Shown: positions 8,415 through 18,544 of the stretch, piece by piece
Position numbering within the stretch: the stretch's first letter is position 1
Layout of the letters: each line of letters opens with the position of its first letter
Assembly: GCA_963854835.1 (NCBI GenBank)
Contig: OY978525.1
Span: forward strand, 49,300,929-49,364,928
Reading direction: 5' to 3'
Origin: Megamerina dolium
Taxonomy: Eukaryota > Arthropoda > Insecta > Diptera > Megamerinidae
Length of the DNA stretch: 64,000 nt
The notes under the pieces: model-generated
What the model was told of the DNA's origin: nothing
Databases searched by the model: none
The model's input: only the letters and a program-made list of their open reading frames with translations
Program-made: the position numbers and the translations under genes

Positions 8415-11390
8415 ATGTATGGTCTGGTGGTTTTTTCGCAAGGTAACGTGTCTAACTGCCTCAACCGGGTGGGGTTAGCGCAATCCTTGTTGAACTCATC
8501 GCAAGTCAACTCACTGGCTGTCATGTAGTTTGATCTGAGCGCTATGTGATGATAACTTTATTTGTTAATGAGGGGTAGTCATATAGCTTGCTCTGCTTAC
8601 GATGTGACGGCGCTTTCATTATTATTAATGGGGGCCCTCCATGTGGCGACCATGTTGATGAACCCCGCAAACGAAAAAAGGACAATGATTTACGGATATG
8701 AACCTGGAATGTCCGGTCCCTTTATTGGGAGGGTGCCTCTATCCAGCTGGTTGATGTCCTCGAAAAATACAGAGCTGACATCACCGCTCTCCAGGAAATG
8801 CGATGGACAGGACAGGGCTGCTCCAAAAGAGCGTCCTGTGACATCTACTACAGTTGCCATGCTGAAAGGCACGAATTAGGATGTGGATTTTTGGTCAGCA
8901 AGAGACTGCGGCATCTTGTCTCACAGTTCACGCCTGTGAACGAACGGCTGGCCACAATCCGCATCAAGGCAAAATTTTTCAACATCAGCCTTATATGTGC
9001 CCACGCTCCGACGGATGAGAAGGACAATGTGACCAAGGAGAGCTTCTCTCAGCGCCTCGAAGAAGCTTATGACCGCTGCCCCCGCCACGATATCAAAATC
9101 GTGCTTGGCGACTTTAATGCCAGGGTGGGCAAGGAAGGTACCTTTGGTCCAACTGTCGGAAAATTCAGCCTCCACCAGAACACCTCCGATAACGGAATGA
9201 GGCTGATCGACTTCGCCGCAGCACGAAACATGGTAATTGGTGGTACCAGATTCCAGCATCTCGACATCCACAAAGCGACATGGCTGTCTCCAGATCAACG
9301 TACAAGAAACCAAATTGATCATGTGGTGATTGACGGAAGGCATGCTTCCAGTGTGATGGACGTGAAATCGATCCGTGGTGCCAACATCGACTCGGATCAC
9401 TACCTTGTTGCAGCTAAGGTGCGCACACGCTTATGTGTCGCAAATAACAAGAGAAGTCCCACACAGAGAAAGCTCGACGTCAGTAAGCTGCGATCACTAG
9501 AGACAGCAGATGCATTTTCCACTCGACTATCGGATCTGCTTATGCAGAACACTCCCCAACTTGATGATACATGCGCACGGTGGACACATATATCCCACTC
9601 CATGACTACTGCTGTCGAGGAGGTAATCGGTTATTACCGGCCTCTGAGGAATGAGTGGTATGATCAGGAGTGTCGCGACGCTACCGCAGAGAAAGACGCC
9701 GCCTACAGAAAAACCCTGCGTGCAGGCGCAACGCGAGCTGTTAAGGAGCGGTACAGAGAGAAAAGGAGTGCAGAGAGACGTCTTTTCAGGCGCAAGAAGA
9801 GCGAGTTGGAAAGACGTGAGTGTGAGGAGATAGAGATATGTACCGACAAGAATGAGACTCGAAAATTCTTCGAAAAGATCAAGCGCCTGAGTGGAGGTTT
9901 AAATCCCGGAGCTTCTTCTTGTCGTGATGGAAATGGGAATCTGGTTACAGATGTGCAGAGTGTACTAAGCCTTTGGAGGGAACACTTCTCCACGTTACTG
10001 AATGGCGATGCTACGAACAATTCCGCCAGTGGAGGAGATTGCCCGATAACCCCAATTACAGATGATGGTGTTGATGTTGAAGCGGCCATTTTAAGGCTGA
10101 AGAACAACAAAGCTGCAGGTGCTGATGGCCTGCCTGCCGAGTTGGTTAAGGCCTGATGGCCTGCTCACCCGTATGCACCAGCTCATAAGCAGAATATGGT
10201 CGGATGAAAGCATGCCTGATGATTGAAGGCTCAGTGTTCTCTGTCCTGTACATAAAAAGGAGACCTCACAATTTGCGCCAACTACCGTGGAATAAGTCTC
10301 CTGAGCATCGCATACAAGGTTCTATCGAGCGTACTGTGTGAAAGATTGAAGCCTATGCTCAGCAACCTGATTGGACCGTATCAGTGTGGCTTCAGACCTG
10401 GTAAATCCACCATCGACCAGATTTTCACACTGGGCCAAATCCTGGAGAAGACCCAAGAAAAACAGATCGGCACACACCACCTATTTGTTAATTATAAAGC
10501 CGCTTTCGACAGTCCGGTAGGGGATTACCTCTATGCAACAATGTCTGAGTTTGGTATTCCTGTAAAACTCATTCGACTTTGCAGACAAGGTGATTCGTTA
10601 TCGTGCGACTTCTTCAATCTTATTATGGAGAAAATAATACAAGCTGCTGATCTACGACATAATGGCACTATCTTCAACAAAAGTGTCATGCTGTTAGCGT
10701 ATGCTGACGATATTGACATAATCGGCATGAACACGCGAGCAGTCAGTGCAGCATTCTCAGAGTTGGAAAGAGAGTCGCGTCGGATGGGTCTCACGGTGAA
10801 CGAGGGCAAGACGAAGTATTTAGTGTCAACAAACAAAGAGTCCCGGCGTCTTGGACAGCACGTCACTGTTGACAACTACGCTTTTGAAGTAGTAAGGGAC
10901 TTTGTCTATCTTGGAACCAGCATTAACAGCAGTAATGACGTCAGCTTGGAGATCATGCGTAGGATAACTCTTGCTAACAGGTGTTACTTTGGGCCCTCTC
11001 TCGAAGAACGAAAACTACACTCTTCAAGTCTCTCATCATGCCTGTCCTAACATATGGCGCAGAAGCCTGGACAATTTCCACCTCGGATGAGCGAATGCTT
11101 GGAGTTTTCGAGAGAAAAGTCCTACGCAAGATCTTTGGACCTATTTGCGTTGGTGACGAGTACCGAATAAGGTACAACCATGAGCTGTACGAGCTATATG
11201 CCGATATTGACATAGTAAAGCGCATCAAAATCCAGCGGCTGCGCTGGCTAGGTCATGTCGAGCGAATGGAAGAACACGCTCCAGCTAAGAAGGTGCTATA
11301 TTCGGAACCCGCTGGAGGACGACGCAGAAGAGGAAGACCAAACCTCAGGTGGAAAGACCAAATACTGGAGAACCTGGCGGCGCTTGGAAC
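8411..11390 (+). mobile_element. RTE-like non-LTR retrotransposon, copy 1, defective
   Basis: The 5' end GTCTGGTG and the leader up to 8650 match the inverse of copy 2 at 55700-55970 (for example GGGGTTAGCGCAATCCTTGT). Relative to copy 2, about 165 bp of leader is missing after position 8648, where GGCGACCA is followed directly by TTGATGA. It encodes an APE-type endonuclease and RT. The 3' end is not the LINE's own: at about 11391 it switches to a SINE 3' half. RTE assignment rests on the C-terminal RLRWLGHVERM...GRPNLRW signature; placement in a neighbouring clade is possible. Confidence 0.85.
8660..11390 (+). pseudogene. LINE ORF2: endonuclease-reverse transcriptase, broken
   Basis: The coding frame enters at about 8660 (TWNVRSLY at 8700) after a TGA at 8697 in place of an expected cysteine codon. 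The endonuclease runs 8700-9420 with EMRWTG (catalytic E), GDFNARVG (9111) and IDSDHYLV (9390). RT follows, with NYRGISLLSIAYKVL at about 10283 after a stop at 10154-10156 and further stops, and AYADDIDIIG at 10700. An in-frame deletion joins RLCR to QGDSLSCDFFN at about 10585, removing RT core residues. A frameshift at about 10980 leads to the C-terminal frame that ends with RRRRGRPNLRWKDQ. It would nick DNA and copy LINE RNA; this copy cannot. Confidence 0.87.
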
Positions 11391-11522
11391 GGCCGTTCCA
11401 AGCCGGCTAAAATAAGTAGGTCCCTTCTAATATTGTCCAAAATTTAAGACGCACAACAGTAATGGAAGAGAAGCTCGGCCAATGAGCCCTTTGGGGCTTT
11501 ATGTGGCCACATATTTATTTTT
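11391..11522 (+). mobile_element. SINE 3' half fused to the LINE end
   Basis: The stretch CCGGCTAAAATAAGTAGGTC to ACATATTTATTT is the reverse complement of 31350-31490 and 20190-20315. Only the 3' half of the SINE is present and it has no tRNA-like head. It begins exactly at a 22-bp palindrome (11382-11403), and its TTT tail merges into TA repeats. Confidence 0.8.
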
Positions 11523-11542
11523 TTTTTTTTATATATATATAT

Positions 11543-11584
<42 letters not shown>

Positions 11585-11594
11585 ATATATATGT

Positions 11595-11672
<78 letters not shown>
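11523..11672. repeat. TA/TATG microsatellite
   Basis: About 150 bp of TA repeats with GTATGTAT and CATACATA interruptions around 11576-11608. It closes the TA-flanked series of elements that began at 2515. Confidence 0.9.
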
Positions 11673-11674
<2 letters not shown>

Positions 11675-12000
11675 TATGTCGTTGTCGCCTAACTCATCCA
11701 AATAGTCCGCATTATCTCTTATTTTCGAAATGTCTTAAAATTAAGCGATTCAGTACCACATTTACTTTGAAACTCATCCGTAAACTTGTAGCTTTTAGTT
11801 CCTGACGTGTTCATTTGGTATCACGTTCATTAAACACACAAAAAAATATATGACGATGTATATTAGTAGTAGGAGTAGTAGTAGTAGTATCTTTTATTTT
11901 CAACTTCAAAAACAACAATAATAATAAACATAAACAATAATTATTTAATTACAAAATCATAGAAAATAAAAGAATAATATTTAAATCAATGGCATGGCTT
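11673..12000. other. Spacer without recognisable gene
   Basis: AT-rich, contains a short (TAG)n run at 11864-11889 and an AAT-rich tract. I see no coding or element signature. Confidence 0.6.
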
Positions 12001-13375
12001 ATCGCCTTGTGCCGATTACTGGTAGCATATGAGGGTACTATTGACTATGATTGCCACATGCAGCTGCCACACTCTTTGTGGAATGCTGCATCGTTTATCT
12101 CTGGCACTAAGTTGAAACCCTTTCTAGAACAACCCGGATATTTATCGGTAATTTGTGATTTCCTTTAGATATGCCATAAGAATTCGCAGGTATTGACATT
12201 TAATATATTTTTGCATTCGCCCTCGGTTAGAGTAGCACTTTCCCTGTAACGTCTTCTTCACTCCATCAGAATAGGACACGCAGCACATAGCACAAATGTC
12301 TTTTGCAGTTGTCCTATGAGGCAGATAATTTAACCTGATAACATCAACTCGCGCTCTAATAATTAAAGAAATTTATTAAATACTCAAGTCATTTGTCAAA
12401 TAATTAAGTTCTTTTAGATAACGGTTAAGCAATTTGAAAATATTTCTTGATTGACTGTGACGGGCCTGCTCATCAAACCTCATCATATGGGTAACACCTA
12501 CTTTACTGATTAGATCAACTTGTAACTGCTTCCAGGTATCAATGCTTTCCAATTCCGCGCTGATGCTTTCCAGCCAACTTTTCCCAATGCTGGAAACATT
12601 GCAATTTACCAGCAAGAAGATGCTTTGCTACAATTTTTGGCAGCATGTGCTCTGGCATTTTCACTACTTTATTTATGTAATCAAAGTGTATCTATAGTGT
12701 TTGGATATAAAGAGGTAGTCGGCCGGTTTCTATATGTAACGCATAAGTTGGCATTGTTGGTAGTAAAAAATGTATTTGATCAAGTAACTGCTCCACTTCA
12801 TCAAACTGCGTGTAACCCAGACCTGTGCTGCATAGGACATTACTGCCCTCACTGTAGTTAAGAAAAGCTTATATTTCGTGCTGTGGTGAATATTTCTCTT
12901 ACTGAAAGCTGATTTCCAGGTGCTGCGTATAGCGGATTTGGCATCTTTTAGCTTGAGGCGTATGTCCTTGTTAAAACTCGTACTGGCAGTAATAGTCACA
13001 CCTAGATATTTAAATTCATCTACCACCTCCAGAGCGACCCCGTTTAGTGTCCATGTGCCCTCTGCCAGCTGCCTGCCTCTGTTTTGTATAAATATCATTA
13101 CTTTTGATTTTTAGCAGTTTATTTACAGTCCCCAAGTTTGCAGTATAAATGTGTCGCATCAATCATCTTCTGCAGTGTTTCTACGTGCTCAGCTAACTCA
13201 TACATGAGCACCTTAATTTTTTCACCTCCAATGCTCAGACCTACCGGAAGTGCATTTGCTATATCATCCACAAAAAGTGCAAAACAAATAGGGCTCGAGA
13301 GTTAGCCTTGCTTTACTCCAATTTCGAGGTAAACCAGTTGGACAAATTTTGACCATCCCATATGTGATGATGTGA
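12000..13375 (-). pseudogene. Non-LTR retrotransposon RT fragment (minus), unit A
   Basis: Read on the minus strand: RT motif EIGVKQG at about 13310, a stop, then ICFALFVDDI (the catalytic F/Y-x-D-D box) at about 13270, and EFKYLGVTIT at about 13020. An RT thumb region follows with SYAAQVW at about 12800. Debris past the duplication edge reaches about 12000, with a Cys-rich stretch near 12290 resembling the C-terminal zinc motif of such LINEs. Several stops make it non-functional. The piece from 12551 is repeated perfectly as unit B. I could not assign the clade. Confidence 0.75.
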
Positions 13376-14153
13376 TGTGATGTGAGTGTGAGCCAAGTGG
13401 CACCAATAGAGTTGCACGCACTAAAACACTCAGGCTATGAAGCCCATTGCATTTGAAGCTCAGGGAAATGGGAGATAGTAGGTTATGAAAGGAAGAAAGA
13501 CTGAGGAAAGTGGAAGTGGTTGGTACAGGGCTTTTAATTTTCTTCCCGAGAGAATTTTCCAGATTCTTTAGCAAATCTGAATATCTCCTCCGGGGTAAGA
13601 GAATGGAATTTATCCATTACATCGTGCGATGGCATGGCAAACACCTAGGAAATGCTCTGTACTGTCCTCCCCCTCCAAACAAGATATACATATTGGATCT
13701 GCAATGGTACGTATGTTGGCCATATGTTGACTCCATAGATTATGTCCTGTGATGATTCCGACCATCTTACCTTCCAAGTTTCAAAATCAAGTTCGACAGC
13801 TTTTTGTTCGGACTCATCACAAAACACTTTGCAGTTTTGCAGCTTGCAAGGCTGGACCAACGGACATTATGCAGGTTACTAACATAATTGTTGATCCAGG
13901 TCATGATACCTGTAGAACTGATTCCGCTAACTGGTTCTGGTCCCAGCGGTGTATCCCCTGAAGCGCATAAAGTATACAGTCAATTTTTGGCATAACTATA
14001 GGGATTTCAGCAAGGTAGATTAAAGAGGTAGTAGCACTAGAACAAAAACAACAAAGCGTGTATTTTGCTGTTGCCCTTGTGCTTAAGAACGTCAAACGTA
14101 TCTAGCAGCCTACTGTGAAAAGTTGACAGATACATACACACTTATGTATGTAC
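12551..14153. repeat. Tandem duplication, unit A (1,603 bp)
   Basis: Starts AATTCCGCGCTGATGCTTTC and ends ACACTTATGTATGTAC. Every coding frame and landmark recurs 1,603 bp downstream with no difference that I could find by eye. Confidence 0.95.
13600..14000 (-). pseudogene. LINE C-terminal Cys/His domain fragment (minus), unit A
   Basis: The minus strand encodes MVGIITGHNLWSQHM followed by a C-x2-C...H-x4-C pattern (CISCLEGEDSTEHFLGVC). This is the zinc-binding tail found after RT/RNase H in R1/LOA/I-type LINEs. On this strand it lies upstream of an RT core, so it must come from a different copy than the RT at 12551-13375: two LINE scraps have been joined. Repeated identically in unit B at 15203-15603. 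Confidence 0.65.
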
Positions 14154-15756
14154 AATTCCGCGCTGATGCTTTCCAGCCAACTTTTCCCAATGCTGGAAAC
14201 ATTGCAATTTACCAGCAAGAAGATGCTTTGCTACAATTTTTGGCAGCATGTGCTCTGGCATTTTCACTACTTTATTTATGTAATCAAAGTGTATCTATAG
14301 TGTTTGGATATAAAGAGGTAGTCGGCCGGTTTCTATATGTAACGCATAAGTTGGCATTGTTGGTAGTAAAAAATGTATTTGATCAAGTAACTGCTCCACT
14401 TCATCAAACTGCGTGTAACCCAGACCTGTGCTGCATAGGACATTACTGCCCTCACTGTAGTTAAGAAAAGCTTATATTTCGTGCTGTGGTGAATATTTCT
14501 CTTACTGAAAGCTGATTTCCAGGTGCTGCGTATAGCGGATTTGGCATCTTTTAGCTTGAGGCGTATGTCCTTGTTAAAACTCGTACTGGCAGTAATAGTC
14601 ACACCTAGATATTTAAATTCATCTACCACCTCCAGAGCGACCCCGTTTAGTGTCCATGTGCCCTCTGCCAGCTGCCTGCCTCTGTTTTGTATAAATATCA
14701 TTACTTTTGATTTTTAGCAGTTTATTTACAGTCCCCAAGTTTGCAGTATAAATGTGTCGCATCAATCATCTTCTGCAGTGTTTCTACGTGCTCAGCTAAC
14801 TCATACATGAGCACCTTAATTTTTTCACCTCCAATGCTCAGACCTACCGGAAGTGCATTTGCTATATCATCCACAAAAAGTGCAAAACAAATAGGGCTCG
14901 AGAGTTAGCCTTGCTTTACTCCAATTTCGAGGTAAACCAGTTGGACAAATTTTGACCATCCCATATGTGATGATGTGATGTGATGTGAGTGTGAGCCAAG
15001 TGGCACCAATAGAGTTGCACGCACTAAAACACTCAGGCTATGAAGCCCATTGCATTTGAAGCTCAGGGAAATGGGAGATAGTAGGTTATGAAAGGAAGAA
15101 AGACTGAGGAAAGTGGAAGTGGTTGGTACAGGGCTTTTAATTTTCTTCCCGAGAGAATTTTCCAGATTCTTTAGCAAATCTGAATATCTCCTCCGGGGTA
15201 AGAGAATGGAATTTATCCATTACATCGTGCGATGGCATGGCAAACACCTAGGAAATGCTCTGTACTGTCCTCCCCCTCCAAACAAGATATACATATTGGA
15301 TCTGCAATGGTACGTATGTTGGCCATATGTTGACTCCATAGATTATGTCCTGTGATGATTCCGACCATCTTACCTTCCAAGTTTCAAAATCAAGTTCGAC
15401 AGCTTTTTGTTCGGACTCATCACAAAACACTTTGCAGTTTTGCAGCTTGCAAGGCTGGACCAACGGACATTATGCAGGTTACTAACATAATTGTTGATCC
15501 AGGTCATGATACCTGTAGAACTGATTCCGCTAACTGGTTCTGGTCCCAGCGGTGTATCCCCTGAAGCGCATAAAGTATACAGTCAATTTTTGGCATAACT
15601 ATAGGGATTTCAGCAAGGTAGATTAAAGAGGTAGTAGCACTAGAACAAAAACAACAAAGCGTGTATTTTGCTGTTGCCCTTGTGCTTAAGAACGTCAAAC
15701 GTATCTAGCAGCCTACTGTGAAAAGTTGACAGATACATACACACTTATGTATGTAC
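14154..15756. repeat. Tandem duplication, unit B (1,603 bp)
   Basis: Direct copy of 12551-14153 joined without spacer; the junction at 14153/14154 reads ATGTAC-AATTCCGC. It carries the same minus-strand RT fragment (14154-14978) and Cys/His fragment (15203-15603). Confidence 0.95.
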
Positions 15757-16017
15757 AGTATTGTACAAAGAAATCCAATAGCTTTATATTTGTTATAATT
15801 TCTTTGTTTCTAATTAAAAAAAAATTTAGACCTTCTCTTTTAAAAATATAGATAGTTCTACAATAAATACTATTTGTTGAATTTGCGAAAAGACGCTATA
15901 TACAATCAACCAGTTATTTCTGTGTTGTGTTGTATTGTGCATACAGATAAGTAAAAAGAAAAATAAAATCAGAGATAAAAAAAATAACATAGTTTGCAAA
16001 CAGATTTTGTTTGTAAT

Positions 16018-17990
16018 ATGAGTGTTCGGCGCTCTCCTCTCCGGTAAAGGCAATCGCCAGTTAATGTGTGTGTAAATCATAATTTGCAATCACCCGCGCA
16101 AACGCAGTTTTGAACTGCTCAAATGAGTGAAATTCTCATTGGCGTTGTTGGAGTATTGTCCGCGTCTTCATCAATATCTGAGTCCGTGTCGGCATCGGCT
16201 TATTCCGTCAATTCACGGCGTAGGTTGGCCAAATAAACCATCAATTACTCACTCAATTAAAAAAAAAATATAATTATCACAACTAAAAATTAACTGTTCA
16301 CTTGAAATTTTTACGCGAAACTGATTAGAAATGCACAAAACCATCAAAAACTCTAAGAAAATAAACGTTATCCACTCAAGATATATGAAGAAATATTATC
16401 ATGTATAGCGTACTTACCATATAAAATTCCGTTACTTTCTTATTATAAGAGTTATACGCCTGGAATTTTGTCAACCTATAAATAAAAGTACAATATATCT
16501 GCCTACCAAAATTAAATTTTATTTCTTGAACCCCCGGAATTCAACATCAAAAACAAATATGGTCATTGAGTGCCCAAAGCACGTTTCTTAGGTTAATGTA
16601 CTATCTCCCTCTATACCGTGGAGTGTACAATGCGCTTCTCCTGCTGTAACACCAACAGCTACAACATCAAAGCAAACACATAACGGCCTTTCTACTGAAG
16701 TGACCCAGTAGTAAAGGCAACTAGTACGATGACTACTTCAGAACCAGTTGCTGTTCAAACTGGAATTGATCGCTACATTATTGTAGTAAAGCGAAAAAGA
16801 AGTCCCCAAAATTTAAAACAAATGAATTCAACAAAAATTCAGAAGTAGAACACTATTAGTTCGGAAAATAGATCGCACTGTTTTCAAGTAATGAAAGTGG
16901 CGAAAATATTATCCCCAAAAAATTTCAAATCCCCACCCATTTTCTTAAGAGAACGTAACTCAGATAAGTTGATTTCCAGAATAACAAGCCTTATAGGACC
17001 AAAAAATGTCCACGTTGTTCCTATTCGCAAAGGCCAAATTGAAGAAACGAAAGTGCAAATCTATAGCGAAACTCAAAGTAATTGCAGAATTTGATGCTGG
17101 AAAAGCGAATTATTATACATATCTTCTAAAAAGTAGTAATGGCTTAATCGTTGTACTCAAAGGGGTTGAACGCAACGTTGATATTAACGAAATCAAACTT
17201 GCCTTTCAGGAAGAAGGGTTTCAAGTCAAAACAGTATTCAACATTCTCAACAAGAGCAATATACCTCAACCGTTATATCGTATTGAGCTTCAGCCTGAAA
17301 CAAAACCCCTAAAAAAAGGTGAAGTGCACCCCATATATAAAATTCGATATTTATTGCATCGCAAAATCACAATCGAAGAACCCCATAAGATAACTGGACC
17401 TCCTCAGTGCAGTAACTGCCAAGAATATGGACATACTAAGACATATTGTACCCTGCCAGCTGTTTGTGTGATTTGTGGAGATCTCCATAAATCAAACATA
17501 TGCCCAAAATCTAAAGGCGATGCTAGCATGAAAAAATGCAGCTATTGTGGAGGTAATCACACCGCAAATTATAGAGGTTGCCCAGTATATACAACCCTAA
17601 AGCTAAATTTCTCCGCTAGCAATCAACCTCTAAAACCAGTTGAGCAAACTCAGAGAGCCAACTCAAGTAAGAGACAAAATATTGATGCAACACAATTCTT
17701 CTCTGCAATCCCAAACAAGAATCAAACCAATTCATACGCTAGCGTGTTAAAACAAAACCCACACCAACAAAGCAATGTAAATAATGAGCAGAAACACTCA
17801 CTGCCCACCCAACAGCCAAGTACCCTTGAACATTTGCTTCAAACATTAATTCAGAATATGAACCAATTCATGAACTCAATGCAAACAATGATGCAAGAAA
17901 TGAAGAAAAATCAATCGATGTTAATCCAAACATTGCTATCCAGACCATGTCGTCTCAAGATATGCCACTGTAACGCCAACGGCTTAATAG
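16018..17990 (+). pseudogene. jockey-like ORF1 (nucleic-acid-binding protein), broken
   Basis: The ATG at 16018 begins MSVRRSPLR followed by a stop; copy 2 has the same start (59403). Most of the protein is open at 17080-17990. A PRE_C2HC-type region (GLIVVLKGVERNVDINEIK to the CNCQ area) is followed by three zinc knuckles: CSNCQEYGHTKTYC (17409), CVICGDLHKSNIC (17466) and CSYCGGNHTANYRGC (17541). The last is altered relative to copy 2. A Gln/Asn-rich tail with MNQFMNSMQTMMQEMKKNQ follows. It would coat LINE RNA. The N-terminal half is disrupted by 16101-16596 and several stops. Confidence 0.85.
16101..16596. other. Foreign segment inside jockey-like copy 1
   Basis: Absent from copy 2, where different sequence (59493-59655) links the same flanks CACCCGCG and ACTATCTCCCTC. 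It is AT-rich. On the minus strand, 16135-16230 could encode an acidic run (DTDSDIDEDADN) after an in-frame stop, and ATGGTAAGTACG at about 16411-16422 looks like a splice donor. No family recognised. Confidence 0.5.
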
Positions 17991-18541
17991 CCTAGACAGA
18001 CGGCAGCCTAATTCCGGATTACCGAGTTAATTCGAATTAACTCGGGCATTAACTGCAGCTAATCCGCATAAACTCTATGAGTTAATTCTCAAAATAAAAG
18101 AGGATTAGGGCAATTTGCTATGGCAACACTGCTGAAAATTGTCTATTGTGAATTTTTCTCCATCCATTTTACAAAATATTAGGTGTGTTCGCTAACGAAA
18201 AACTTTCAACAATTGTTTACAGTTTTCGACATGAAAAGTGTTGGCGAACAAATAAATCCAGCTGTCAATTATGAACGGTGAATGTCAATTTACCAGTTTC
18301 TGATCGTTTTCAGTTCACGTACTTCTTGTAGATTTTCTCATATCGAGAGTGATAGATGACAGAAATTGATAGTGGTAGTAATGTAAGTGGACAGACCTAA
18401 TAAAACAGCAATCAGCCGTTTAGTTAATCCGCAATACTGCCGTCTGTCAGATTATTATTTATTATTTATATTATATTTTATTATTTTATTCGGATTAAGT
18501 GCGCCGGTAATCCGGAATTAGGCTGCCGTCTGTCTAGGCTA
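17988..18541. mobile_element. PIF/Harbinger-type MITE, 554 bp
   Basis: Perfect 37-bp terminal inverted repeats starting TAGCCTAGACAGACGGCAGC and ending with its complement. The TAA on both sides (17985-17987 and 18542-18544) is a 3-bp duplication: copy 2 has the empty site GGCTTAAGCCAGC at about 60877-60890. A 3-bp TWA target and no coding capacity fit a PIF/Harbinger MITE. A second, 22-bp palindrome (CGAGTTAATTC and its complement) lies at 18023-18044. Confidence 0.9.
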
Positions 18542-18544
18542 TAA

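Noticed and set aside
11444..11805. Tyr/Ile-rich frames such as YIYIYIYI
   Set aside because: Translation of TA microsatellite.
13510..13961. Plus-strand small frames repeated in both 1.6-kb units
   Set aside because: They repeat only because the DNA is duplicated. The minus strand carries the recognisable LINE motifs.
12551..15756. Tandem 1.6-kb repeat as a satellite array
   Set aside because: Only two units with LINE content; no third copy or gradual divergence.
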